Source of the DNA: JBBQDK01 sp038319625
GTDB lineage: Bacteria; Pseudomonadota; Gammaproteobacteria; JBBQDK01
Direction of reading: 5' to 3'
Assembly (NCBI GenBank): GCA_038319625.1
Contig: JBBQDK010000018.1
Span: forward strand, 1-27,061
Length of the DNA: 27,061 nucleotides
Shown: positions 16,737-25,152 of the stretch, one piece after another
How positions within the stretch are numbered: position 1 is the stretch's first letter
How the letters are laid out: each line of letters opens with the position of its first letter
The notes under the pieces: model-generated
The model's database searches: none
What the model was told of the DNA's origin: nothing
Seen by the model: the letters and a program-made list of their open reading frames with translations, nothing else
Position numbers and translations under genes: made by a program

Positions 16737-17719
16737 AAGACCTTCTCTTCCAGGCGCAGCGCCGCACCGATGGTACCGATGCAGTTGGCCTGCAGGGCCG
16801 GTTCGAGCGGCGTATGGCATTTCAATACGCTGTTGAGGTCAAGCGCGTGCGCCTGCACGCCGAGGTGCGAGGCGGCATACTCCGCCAATTCGTCCTGTGG
16901 TTCGGCCAAAGGCCCGATGATCAGGTGTTTTATAGGTGCCTGGCCGAAATTGCTTTCGTAGTAATCGAACGAGCGCTGTACTTCCAGGATAATGGTTTCA
17001 AAGGCGCGCTCGCGGGCGCTCAGCGGTGCCGACGCGTGATTGCCGGTGTCGAGTCCGGCGCCGCCCGTGCCGAGCTGCAGGGCGCCGATGTCCAGATTGC
17101 GCGCCAGATACAAGGTGGCTTGTCTGGTGAGGGTAATCATGCCTTCGCCCGCGCTCAGTTGCAGCAAGGCCGCGCCGCCCTCATCCTCCGGCAGCAATTG
17201 CGCAATGTTGCGCAGCGCCAGTTCGGTGATATCGACAGCCTGGACACCGAGGCCTGCGGCCTGTAGCAATTCCACACGCTGCATGATCAGTGGGTTGCGC
17301 GCTGCCACCACATACATGATACGCGCGCGGGCACGTGGACCCTGGCTGGGCATCTCGAACACATCGATGGCGGCATCGTCGATGTGAAAATCGATAAACT
17401 CCTTGACGCGCCAGCGCACGGCCGCCTTCAGTTCGGCGGCATCGACATCGGGCGCCTCGATCTGCAGCAGCTGATAGCTGCCGGGCTCCAGTACGCTGAC
17501 ACAGTGCGCGCCGGTCAGGGAATGCTGCTTGACCATTTCCTGCAGTGTCTTGCGCCGTTCCGCGACGGCGCAGGCACGGAATGCGCAGACAGCCAGCTGC
17601 GGCGTCTGTGCCTTATCGCGCAACACCTGAACAAGGCTCACGCCGTCAGGCTGGAAGCCGACGGCGACCAGTCCCTTTGATTGCGGCGATTGTCTGAAAA
17701 ATGAAATCAGAGCAGTCAT
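16733..17719 (-). CDS. mshI: MshI, PilM-like cytoplasmic protein
   Basis: A 328-aa protein with an actin-like/PilM fold. It begins GLVAVGFQPDGVSLVQVLRD (about 16-35), has a central RWRVKEFIDFHIDDAAIDVFEMP, and ends with GTIGAALRLEE. It should bind the N terminus of the PilN-like protein at the cytoplasmic face of the inner membrane. It is the first gene of the pilus unit. AGGAG directly abuts the ATG at 17719, which is too close for normal spacing; a nearby CTG or weak initiation is possible. The usual upstream mshH is missing. Confidence 0.88.
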   Translation of the reverse strand: MTALISFFRQSPQSKGLVAVGFQPDGVSLVQVLRDKAQTPQLAVCAFRACAVAERRKTLQEMVKQHSLTGAHCVSVLEPGSYQLLQIEAPDVDAAELKAAVRWRVKEFIDFHIDDAAIDVFEMPSQGPRARARIMYVVAARNPLIMQRVELLQAAGLGVQAVDITELALRNIAQLLPEDEGGAALLQLSAGEGMITLTRQATLYLARNLDIGALQLGTGGAGLDTGNHASAPLSARERAFETIILEVQRSFDYYESNFGQAPIKHLIIGPLAEPQDELAEYAASHLGVQAHALDLNSVLKCHTPLEPALQANCIGTIGAALRLEEKVL

Positions 17720-17737
17720 CTCCTAATTTGGCGCCTA

Positions 17738-17766
17738 AGGTTTTCACAGTAAGCCACTGCTGTCAA
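17738..17766 (-). promoter_or_regulatory. Possible promoter upstream of mshI
   Basis: A perfect TTGACA lies at 17766-17761 on the minus strand. With a 17-bp spacer the -10 would be AAACCT, a poor match. It lies between a terminator-like hairpin and the start of the pilus operon, which makes the position sensible. This is a sigma-70 guess only. Confidence 0.28.
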
Positions 17767-17820
17767 TGGATTTACAGGATTGTCATCCAGGGGCTCAACG
17801 GTTCCCAGGTACGTTGCATC

Positions 17821-17847
17821 CGCTCTCCCGCCCATCACGAGGGAGCG
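17821..17847 (-). terminator. Terminator-like hairpin after the chemoreceptor genes
   Basis: A GC-rich inverted repeat (17821-17830 with 17838-17847, 7-nt loop; one mismatch and one wobble) lies 27 bp past the stop of the first chemoreceptor gene. No T-tract follows on the minus strand, so any termination would be weak or Rho-dependent. It may separate the chemoreceptor unit from the pilus operon. Confidence 0.4.
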
Positions 17848-17873
17848 CCGTGGTTGAATTGACGATAGCCGTT

Positions 17874-19484
17874 TCATACCTTGAAACGCGCCACCAGGGT
17901 TTGTAGGTCCGCTGCCAGACGCGACAGTTCCATGCTGGCAAAAGCGGTCTGTTCGGCGCCCTGCGCGCTCTGTCCCGAGCCTTCACTGATATTGTTGACG
18001 TTGCGGTTGATCTCCTCGGCAACGGCGCTTTGCTCTTCGGCGGCGCTTGCGATCTGCGTATTCATGTCGTTGATACTCGCGACGGCGCGCGCGATCTCAC
18101 CGAGCGTGTCGGTGACGCGGCCCATTTCGCCGATGCCGCCCTGCCCTTTGCCGCGCGCCTGGGCCATGACATTGACAGCGTTGCTGGCACCGGACTGCAG
18201 ACGTTCAATCATGAGATGGATTTCTTCCGTGGACTTTTGGGTGCGTGACGCCAGGGTGCGCACCTCGTCGGCGACCACCGCGAAACCGCGGCCCTGTTCA
18301 CCGGCGCGCGCCGCCTCGATGGCTGCATTCAGGGCCAGCAGATTGGTCTGCTCGGCGATACCGCGGATGACGTCCAGCACCATGCCGATGTTCTCGCTTT
18401 CCGCTTGCAGCTTCTGTATTACGCCGGCGGATTTTTCCACTTCATCGACCAGACCGGTGATTTCGCGACGTGCCGAATTGGCGACCGATGCGCCATTTTG
18501 TGCCGAGCGATCGGCCTGCTGTGCGGCCTGTGCCGCCTGTTCGGCATTGCGCGCGACCCCTTGTACGGTGGTGGTCATTTCGTTCATGGCGGTTGCCACC
18601 TGATCGATCTCATTCTGTTGCTGCTTGACGCTGTGAGTGGTCTGGTCAGTGATCGACGACATTTGTTCGGCGGCCGCCGCCAATTGCGTGGCCGAGCCGG
18701 TAATGCGGCCCACGGCATCCTGAAAATCGCCGAGCATGGTGTTGAAGGCCTGACCGAGCACGCCGATCTCGTCGTCGTTGGCGTGTGTGAAACGCGCAGT
18801 CAGATCGCCGTGTGCGGCACTGGCGGCAGTCACGCCGACCTGGCCGAGCGAACGGATGATGTAACCCGATATCAGCCAGGCCAGCAACAGCGTGATCAGA
18901 GCGGCGAGCGTGCCGACCAGCAGTAAGGACCTGTCGGCGGCGATGGCCGTGCCGTCGACCTTGGCCTGGCTCTGCCCGGCCAACAGTTCGAGGCGTTGGC
19001 TGAGCGTTGCCATCTGCACTTCCAGCCTGTGGAAGGCGGTGTCGAAAGCCGGGAGTTGGCGCCGTGCCGCTGCAGGGTCCTGTAAGGCCAGGTTGACCAT
19101 GGCCTGAGCGGATTTAAGGTAGGCCTCGAGTGGTGCGTGCAGTTCCTTGATGGCGGCCTTGGTGCCGCTGTCTAGCGACAAGGCATCGTTTTGTTCGAGG
19201 TTGTCGCGGAAGGTTTTGCTGTGTTCCGCGAGCGCGGTACGAATAGTGGCCTTGTCATCCGCGCCGGCCACCAGCGCCGACAGCACATCGCCGCGCAAGG
19301 CATCGTGCATCATGTCGGCGGTCATGTGATGGCGCAGCGCGTCGGTGTTGCGGGTGTTGTCGTCCAATGCCTTGCCAAGCCGGCTGACGTTCCAATGGCC
19401 GGTGTAGCCGATGACCAGCAACAAGGCGGTGCTGACCAAGGCATAGCCGATCAGCTTCTGTTTGATGGTGAGATGGATGACCAT
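17874..19484 (-). CDS. Methyl-accepting chemotaxis protein (copy 1)
   Basis: A 536-aa transmembrane chemoreceptor. TM1 is at about 11-28. A periplasmic, mostly helical sensor region (about 29-185) looks like a four-helix bundle. TM2 is at about 186-208, followed by a HAMP domain (about 209-261) and the cytoplasmic signalling helices. The hairpin tip is the classic EQTNLLALNAAIEAARAGEQGRGFA region (about 378-402), which contacts CheA and CheW. The protein ends LVARFKV and has no CheR-binding pentapeptide. A CAGGAG precedes the ATG by about 8 nt. It lies 39 bp from a second receptor of the same length, with a similar signalling domain but a different sensor. The ligand is unknown. Some receptors of this type feed pilus-based rather than flagellar systems. 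Confidence 0.95.
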   Translation of the reverse strand: MVIHLTIKQKLIGYALVSTALLLVIGYTGHWNVSRLGKALDDNTRNTDALRHHMTADMMHDALRGDVLSALVAGADDKATIRTALAEHSKTFRDNLEQNDALSLDSGTKAAIKELHAPLEAYLKSAQAMVNLALQDPAAARRQLPAFDTAFHRLEVQMATLSQRLELLAGQSQAKVDGTAIAADRSLLLVGTLAALITLLLAWLISGYIIRSLGQVGVTAASAAHGDLTARFTHANDDEIGVLGQAFNTMLGDFQDAVGRITGSATQLAAAAEQMSSITDQTTHSVKQQQNEIDQVATAMNEMTTTVQGVARNAEQAAQAAQQADRSAQNGASVANSARREITGLVDEVEKSAGVIQKLQAESENIGMVLDVIRGIAEQTNLLALNAAIEAARAGEQGRGFAVVADEVRTLASRTQKSTEEIHLMIERLQSGASNAVNVMAQARGKGQGGIGEMGRVTDTLGEIARAVASINDMNTQIASAAEEQSAVAEEINRNVNNISEGSGQSAQGAEQTAFASMELSRLAADLQTLVARFKV

Positions 19485-19523
19485 AGTGAAATCTCCTGTG
19501 GTACACGTGCTCTCGCGTGGTGC

Positions 19524-21134
19524 TCAGACCTTGAATTGCGCGACCAGTTGATGCATGTCGGTGGCAAGGCGCGCCAGTTCACCGCTGGCCAGTGCCGCCT
19601 GTTCCGTACCACGAGCGCTCTGCCCAGAGCCATGACTGATATTCACCACATTGCGGTTGATCTCCTCGGCCACGGCACTCTGTTCCTCAGCGGCGCTGGC
19701 GATCTGGGTGTTCATGTCATTGATGGTGGCGACCGCCCCGGCAATCTCGGCCAGCGATTCGGCGGCCCTCTCGACTTGCTCGACACCGAGCTTACCCTTG
19801 CCACGTGCCGCTTCCATGACACGCACCGCATTGCTTGCCCCAGCCTGCAGACGCTCGATCATGATGTGAATTTCCTGGGTAGATTTCTGGGTACGCGATG
19901 CCAGAGTGCGCACCTCGTCGGCGACGACCGCGAATCCGCGGCCCTGTTCGCCGGCGCGCGCCGCCTCAATGGCCGCGTTCAGTGCCAGCAGGTTGGTCTG
20001 TTCGGCGATGCCCTTGATGACATCAAGCACCATGCCGATGCTTTCGCTCTCCGCTTCCAGTTCGTGGATCGCGCCGGCCGAGCGCTCCACTTCGCTGACC
20101 AGCGCATCGATACCGCCCATGGCTTCGGTGGCGACCAGCGCACCGCTCTTGGCGCTCTGGTCGGCGTTCTGCGCGGCATGCGCCGCCTGCTCGGCATTGC
20201 GCGCAACTTCCTGCACGGTGGCACTCATTTCATTCATGGCCGTGGCGACCTGGTCGATTTCGCAGCGCTGGGTACGCACGCCTTGGCTGGTTTCCTCTGT
20301 GACGCTCGACATCTGCGCTGCAGCGGAAGCCAGTTGTGCGGACGAGGAGGAGACCCGCTCGACGATGCCCCGGAACTTGTCGAGCATCTTGTTGAACTCA
20401 CGTCCGGCGTCCGCGATGCCATTATTGCCGGTCACCGGGATACGCAGCGTCAGGTCGGAGTCGCGGGCGATCTGTGCCATGGCCGTGCGCAGGGTGCGGA
20501 TCGGTACGATGATGCGGCGGTCAAGTAGCCAGATAATTAGTACCGCAAGCGCGATGCAGCCGAGCCCCAGCGACGCGCTCCATTCACGCGCCCTCAGTAC
20601 GGCTCCGGTCAGTTCGCCGGATTTGGCGGACAAGGCCTGATTCAGGTCATCGATAGTCTTGACGAAGGCGCCGGCGACGCGCTCGGATAGTACGTCCAGA
20701 CCGTTGTCGGGATCCTTCATGATGGCATTGCCGGCATCTCGACCCTGCGCCACATAGGTCTGTGCCATTTTCACACCGACCGCGTGCAAGGCGGTTATAT
20801 TGCGCTGCGACTCTTCGGCGAAGCCGGCCAGTTCAGGCGCCAGCCGCGCAAGTGCTTGCAGTTCCCGTTGTGATGACTCCAGATTGCTTTTGGCGTCCGC
20901 ATAGCCGCCGGCATCGGCCGTGGCGGAGACATCGGTCAGGAATTGTTGGATCTGCACAGTATTGAAACGCGCCTCCTTGAGTGTCGCCATCGCCGCGACC
21001 AAGCGTTGCTGTTCCGCGCTCTTCTGCTGTACGTTGTTCGAGAGCAGCCAGGCCATGATGGTCAGCGAGGCCACGGAGGCGGTGATCAGCGACAACGCCA
21101 GTATAAGCAGGGGCCGGAGTCTGAGATTAAGCAT
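19524..21134 (-). CDS. Methyl-accepting chemotaxis protein (copy 2)
   Basis: A 536-aa chemoreceptor with the same plan as its neighbour: TM1 at about 9-31, a helical periplasmic region (about 32-186, including FNTVQIQQFLTDVSATA), TM2 at about 187-205, a HAMP domain, and a signalling hairpin with the same EQTNLLALNAAIEAARAGEQGRGFA core. It ends LVAQFKV, again without a pentapeptide. AAGGTGA precedes the ATG at about 8 nt. The signalling halves of the two genes are close even at DNA level, while the sensor regions differ, so they are an old tandem duplication with diverged input. It follows the porin gene by 44 bp and may be co-transcribed with it. Confidence 0.95.
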   Translation of the reverse strand: MLNLRLRPLLILALSLITASVASLTIMAWLLSNNVQQKSAEQQRLVAAMATLKEARFNTVQIQQFLTDVSATADAGGYADAKSNLESSQRELQALARLAPELAGFAEESQRNITALHAVGVKMAQTYVAQGRDAGNAIMKDPDNGLDVLSERVAGAFVKTIDDLNQALSAKSGELTGAVLRAREWSASLGLGCIALAVLIIWLLDRRIIVPIRTLRTAMAQIARDSDLTLRIPVTGNNGIADAGREFNKMLDKFRGIVERVSSSSAQLASAAAQMSSVTEETSQGVRTQRCEIDQVATAMNEMSATVQEVARNAEQAAHAAQNADQSAKSGALVATEAMGGIDALVSEVERSAGAIHELEAESESIGMVLDVIKGIAEQTNLLALNAAIEAARAGEQGRGFAVVADEVRTLASRTQKSTQEIHIMIERLQAGASNAVRVMEAARGKGKLGVEQVERAAESLAEIAGAVATINDMNTQIASAAEEQSAVAEEINRNVVNISHGSGQSARGTEQAALASGELARLATDMHQLVAQFKV

Positions 21135-21178
21135 GGTTAGTCACCTTGTGAAGCGGGTTGATTGAATCTGAATATCCA

Positions 21179-22435
21179 TTACAGGGAGAGCTCGAAGCGC
21201 GTTCCGAATACCACGGCGTTGTCCAGGGACGGGTCGGCACCGGGATTGATGATGTATTGAAGGTCCGGCTGCACCGTCAGCCAATCAAGCAGTCTGGCGC
21301 GGTAACTTATTTCCACGGCCGATTCCGCGTTATCCGCCGCGACGCCCGACAGCGCCGTCAGGCGCCGGTATTTCTCGCCGGTCAAGGCATGGGCCAGGGC
21401 CAGACCGAGTTGATCCTGCGGCCGACCGTTGAACAGGCCGGTGTATACCAGACCGACACCGAGATAGTTGCGCAGGACATTGACAGCGGCGTTGGCCAGT
21501 CCGAAACGGCAGAAGGCATTCAATCCCTGCGCGACGTCGCCCGGTTCATAATAGAGCGCGCTTTCGGCAATGGCGTAGACACCTTGGTTGTTGCGATGCT
21601 GGAGTGGACGGCCGCCGCTGTCGGTGTCGAGCAGATCGGCGAATTTGGCGGTGTAATGCCAGGCTCCCAGACTGTAGCGTTGGCCCAGGACGCCGTCAGC
21701 AGCGCCCGGGTAACGCAATCCGGTTTCCGCGACCAGCAGCGCGCCATCGCCGGAATTGAATTGAATATGTGTGTCGTGTGGATTGTTCGGGTCGCCGGGT
21801 ACGCCATCCAGCACCGCCGCCTGTATATAGCCGGTAGCGCTTGGCTGGTAAGCCAGACGCACGGCGAACGATGTGGTCGGGAAAATCGAGGGGCCGTTCT
21901 GGCCGGTCTGTGAGAAATCCGGACCGATGCCGTGCGAACTGCCCAGGAACAGGCTGGCGGTATCCACGACATCGAATTCGGAATTCAGATCATAGAGGCC
22001 GGTACGTGCCGAGGCGCTGTCCCAGGACTGTTCTATCCAGGCTTCGTAGATCTTCCAGGTGGTCGGGGCCTCGATGTTGTCCAGTCCCTGCAGGTCGCCG
22101 ACCATCGCACTGGGCTTGCCGCCGTGGTTGCCGAGGCCGTAGAGAAACAGGGTGAGGCCGGGCCGGTTGTATAGCTTGGCGCCGTCCAGCGTCAGGAGCA
22201 GATCGATATTGTCGAGGTTCTTGGTGCCTTGCTCGATGCCGCCGCGGCGATTGGTGATGACGTCGCCGGTGTAGACCGCTTCAAAATTGACGCCTTGCGC
22301 GGCCCATTGGCGGCGAAGGCCGCCCCAGTCACCGCTCAGCGTCGAACTACCGTCACTGTCCGCCCGAAGCGGTTCAGCGCACCACGCGAGTGTCGCCAGA
22401 CTGAGGGCAAGACACTGATAGATAATATCCTTCAT
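21179..22435 (-). CDS. OprB-family carbohydrate-selective porin
   Basis: A 418-aa outer-membrane protein with a signal peptide (about 1-25, ending LRA). It starts with LSGDWGGLRRQWAAQGVNFEAVYTGD, the classic opening of OprB-type porins. The rest is beta-strand rich with repeated aromatic and glycine patterns, including LYDLNSEFDVVDTASLFLGSSHGIG. The chain ends FELSL rather than in an aromatic residue. OprB proteins pass sugars through the outer membrane; here the substrate is not visible and some members have other roles. It opens the gene group leading into the two chemoreceptors (44-bp gap), a possible link between uptake and sensing. The 115-bp gap upstream has a run of seven A's (22463-22469) but no clear hairpin. 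Confidence 0.85.
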   Translation of the reverse strand: MKDIIYQCLALSLATLAWCAEPLRADSDGSSTLSGDWGGLRRQWAAQGVNFEAVYTGDVITNRRGGIEQGTKNLDNIDLLLTLDGAKLYNRPGLTLFLYGLGNHGGKPSAMVGDLQGLDNIEAPTTWKIYEAWIEQSWDSASARTGLYDLNSEFDVVDTASLFLGSSHGIGPDFSQTGQNGPSIFPTTSFAVRLAYQPSATGYIQAAVLDGVPGDPNNPHDTHIQFNSGDGALLVAETGLRYPGAADGVLGQRYSLGAWHYTAKFADLLDTDSGGRPLQHRNNQGVYAIAESALYYEPGDVAQGLNAFCRFGLANAAVNVLRNYLGVGLVYTGLFNGRPQDQLGLALAHALTGEKYRRLTALSGVAADNAESAVEISYRARLLDWLTVQPDLQYIINPGADPSLDNAVVFGTRFELSL

Positions 22436-22550
22436 TGCATTTGGCCTGCCCGATCGGTGTCGAAAAAAATACCAATATCAGCGCCGTGCCATGACGATGA
22501 CCGGCCGAATGAGGGCCGTGGGGGGAATACAGCAAGGAAGGTGCCAGCAG

Positions 22551-23516
22551 TTATATCCCGCAGCGGGGTTCGCTATCGGGGAGTTGCAGGGTGCCGGTGA
22601 GTTGGGTGACGGAGGTGAGCTTGTGGCGTTGCAGATAGTCGCGGATGCCGGCGTTGATTCGGGTACAAATCAGTGGATCGTAGAACAAGGCCGTGCCGAC
22701 GCCGATGGCGCTGGCGCCGGCGAGGAGAAATTCCAGCGCATCTTCGGCACTGGCCACGCCGCCTTGGCCGATGATGGGAATGTTATGCGCCTTGCTCACC
22801 TGATAGACCTGATGAACCTTGAGCAGGGCAATCGGCTTGATCGCAGGCCCCGACAGGCCGCCCTGGATATTGCCGATTATGGGAACGCGTGACTCGGCGT
22901 CGATGGCCATGCCCATCAACGTGTTGATCACGGCGAAGGCGTCGGTGCCGGCCTCAATGCAGCGGCGGGCGTTTTCAGCGATATCGGTCTGGTTGGGCGA
23001 GAGTTTGGTGATCAGCGGTTTGTCGGTGACGGCGCGGCAGGCGGCCACCACGCGCGCCGACATGTCCGGGTCATTGCCGAAGGCGACGCCGCCTTCCTTG
23101 ACGTTCGGGCAGGATATGTTGATCTCGATGGCGTCGATGGGTGAATCATTGAAACGTCGCGTGACTTCGGTATATTCCCCGACGGTCGAGCCCGACACGT
23201 TGGCGATAAAACGGGTTTCAGTGAAATCCAGTTGCGGCAGGATGGATTGCACCACGTAGTCGGTGCCGGGGTTCTGCAGGCCGATGGCATTGAGCATGCC
23301 CTGCGGTGTTTCATAGACGCGGTGCGGCTTGTTGCCGAGGCGCGGCGCTAGCGTCGTGCCCTTCAGACACACCGCTCCGACATCGCGGTTGGAAAAGCCG
23401 ACCACACGTGTGTACTCTTCTCCGAAGCCGACGCAGCCGGACAGCAGTACCAGCGGCGTGGCGAAATGCAGGCCGCAGAAATCGCTGGCCAAGAGGTCGG
23501 TGTCGGAGGTGTTCAT
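22551..23516 (-). CDS. pyrD: Dihydroorotate dehydrogenase, class 1B catalytic subunit type
   Basis: A 321-aa FMN enzyme of pyrimidine synthesis that oxidises dihydroorotate to orotate. The motif EINISCPNVKEGG places the catalytic Cys at 136, where class 1 enzymes have Cys and class 2 membrane enzymes have Ser. KLSPN, NTLMGM, GGLSGPAIKPIAL and the FMN-phosphate site GQGGVASAEDALEFLLAGASAIGVGTA follow. The pattern is that of the cytoplasmic PyrDB subunit, which normally works with the iron-sulfur flavoprotein PyrK; no pyrK is in the window. There is no N-terminal membrane helix. Class 2 PyrD is the usual form in gammaproteobacteria, so this is notable. No strong Shine-Dalgarno is seen. It is divergent from trmL, with 69 bp between. 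Confidence 0.86.
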   Translation of the reverse strand: MNTSDTDLLASDFCGLHFATPLVLLSGCVGFGEEYTRVVGFSNRDVGAVCLKGTTLAPRLGNKPHRVYETPQGMLNAIGLQNPGTDYVVQSILPQLDFTETRFIANVSGSTVGEYTEVTRRFNDSPIDAIEINISCPNVKEGGVAFGNDPDMSARVVAACRAVTDKPLITKLSPNQTDIAENARRCIEAGTDAFAVINTLMGMAIDAESRVPIIGNIQGGLSGPAIKPIALLKVHQVYQVSKAHNIPIIGQGGVASAEDALEFLLAGASAIGVGTALFYDPLICTRINAGIRDYLQRHKLTSVTQLTGTLQLPDSEPRCGI

Positions 23517-23585
23517 GGGCGTGTTATCACGTCATACCGCAACATCGGCAGTTCTTTACTCCAGGCCATTGATTCATAGTCAGCA

Positions 23586-24044
23586 ATGTTCCACATCGTT
23601 CTGTACCAGCCCGAGATACCGCCCAATACCGGCAATATCATACGCCTGTGCGCCAACAGCGGCGCCATGCTGCACCTGATTCATCCACTGGGCTTCACGC
23701 TGGAAGACAGCAAGTTGCGCCGTGCTGGCCTGGATTATCACGAGTGGGCCGAGGTGCGCGAGTATGACAAGCTCGAGGATTTCTTGGAAGCACGACAGCC
23801 GCCGCGCTTGTTCGCCTGTTCGACGCGCGGCAACTGCAATTATGCCCAGGTCGCGTATCAGTCCGATGATGCGCTGCTGTTCGGGCCCGAAACGCGTGGT
23901 CTGCCACAATCCGTGCTCGATGCGCTGCCAACGGAGCGCCTGATCCGCATCCCGATGCGGCCGGGCAATCGCAGCCTGAATCTGTCGAATGCGGTGGCGG
24001 TGGTGTTGTACGAGGCCTGGCGGCAGCAGGGCTTCGGGGAGTAG
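23586..24044 (+). CDS. trmL: TrmL, tRNA (cytidine/uridine-34 2'-O)-methyltransferase
   Basis: A 152-aa SPOUT-fold methyltransferase that modifies the wobble base of tRNA-Leu. The family motifs are NTGNIIRLCAN near the start, FGPETRGLP (about 98-106) and RSLNLSNAVAVVLYE (about 128-142), which form the knotted AdoMet site. Length is normal. It is the only complete plus-strand gene in the window, convergent with gpsA across 24 bp in which I see no terminator hairpin. In E. coli it also lies near gpsA and secB. Confidence 0.93.
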   Translation: MFHIVLYQPEIPPNTGNIIRLCANSGAMLHLIHPLGFTLEDSKLRRAGLDYHEWAEVREYDKLEDFLEARQPPRLFACSTRGNCNYAQVAYQSDDALLFGPETRGLPQSVLDALPTERLIRIPMRPGNRSLNLSNAVAVVLYEAWRQQGFGE

Positions 24045-24068
24045 CGCCGCGGGTATCGGGTTCGGGTT

Positions 24069-25106
24069 TTATAGCGTTTCCGATTTCTGTTCGCGCGCCA
24101 GCAGCGCGTGCACGGCGTCCTTGGGACCGAGACCTTCGTACAACACCCGATACACCTGCGCGCAGATCGGTGTTTCCGCGCCGGTACGTTGTGCCAGGGC
24201 GACCACTTCGCGGGCCGTCTGCACGCCTTCCACTACTTGTCCGATGCTGTCGGCGGCCTGCTCGATGGTGAGGCCCTGCGCCAGTGCCATCCCCATGCGC
24301 CGGTTGCGAGATTGATTATCGGTACAGGTCAACAGCAGGTCGCCGAGGCCGGCCAGGCCCATGAAGGTTTCGCGCTGGCCGCCCAGGGCTACGCCCAGCC
24401 GCATCAGTTCAGCCAGACCGCGCGTGATCAGTGCGGCGCGTGCATTGGCGCCAAAGCCAAGTCCGTCGGTGATGCCAGCGGCGATGGCCAGCACGTTTTT
24501 TACCGCCCCGCCCAATTCCACACCACTGATATCGCTGCTGGTATAGGCACGAAAGGTCTGGCCGTGCAGGAGCTCCGCCATCAGGCCGGCGAAAGCGGTG
24601 GAGGCGGAGGCGACCGTGACTGCAGTGGGCAGGCCTGCGGCGACCTCGCGCGCGAAGGTCGGGCCGGACACGACAGCGGTTTCGATGTTGGTGCCGAGAA
24701 CTTCGTTGACCACTTGATGCGGCAATTTTCCGGAACCCGATTCCAGGCCCTTGGTGGCCCAAGCCAGGCGTTGCCCCGGCCGCAACTGCGCGGCGAGTTG
24801 CTGCAGCACGCTGCGCAAGGCATGACTGGGTACCGACAGGAGGATGACGTCGGCTGCAGTCAGCGCGCTGTCGAGATTGGCGCTTGTCTGCAGGTTCTCG
24901 GGGAAAGGCGTGTCGGGCAGGTACTGCGTATTACGGCGCTCGCGCTGCAGCCGCGCCATATGTGACGCTTCATTGCCCCACAGCAGCGTCGGCCAGCCGT
25001 TGCGAGACAGCAGTATCGCCAGCGCCGTGCCCCAGGAGCCGGCACCGAGTACCGTGATGTGTGTTTTGTCTGGTGCCGCACCGGTACTGTAATCATTCCC
25101 GCCCAT
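24069..25106 (-). CDS. gpsA: GpsA, NAD(P)-dependent glycerol-3-phosphate dehydrogenase
   Basis: A 345-aa cytoplasmic enzyme that reduces dihydroxyacetone phosphate to sn-glycerol-3-phosphate for phospholipid synthesis. The Rossmann motif VLGAGSWGTALA is at about 19-30. SGPTFAREVAAGLPTA and the active-site region ELGGAVKNVLAIAAGITDGLGFGANARAA (with the catalytic Lys in VKN) are all intact. The ATG at 25106 is chosen: GGGGG lies a few bases before it and it gives normal length. A TTG-started extension to 25148 adds residues unlike the family. It follows secB by 46 bp, the usual pairing. Confidence 0.94.
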   Translation of the reverse strand: MGGNDYSTGAAPDKTHITVLGAGSWGTALAILLSRNGWPTLLWGNEASHMARLQRERRNTQYLPDTPFPENLQTSANLDSALTAADVILLSVPSHALRSVLQQLAAQLRPGQRLAWATKGLESGSGKLPHQVVNEVLGTNIETAVVSGPTFAREVAAGLPTAVTVASASTAFAGLMAELLHGQTFRAYTSSDISGVELGGAVKNVLAIAAGITDGLGFGANARAALITRGLAELMRLGVALGGQRETFMGLAGLGDLLLTCTDNQSRNRRMGMALAQGLTIEQAADSIGQVVEGVQTAREVVALAQRTGAETPICAQVYRVLYEGLGPKDAVHALLAREQKSETL

Positions 25107-25152
25107 GCATGCCCCCGCTCGCGCCGGGCGGTTGGCAACCGGCGCCAATCAC

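Noticed and set aside
19191..20528. Plus-strand open frame (445 codons) antisense to both chemoreceptor genes
   Set aside because: It crosses two clear genes and the gap between them. The translation is rich in His, Gly and Arg without any recognisable motif.
22436..22550. Intrinsic terminator after the dihydroorotate dehydrogenase gene
   Set aside because: There is a run of seven T's on the minus strand, but no stable GC stem stands directly before it.
24108..24965. Plus-strand open frame antisense to gpsA
   Set aside because: GpsA is intact on the other strand with all motifs, and the antisense text has no recognisable family.
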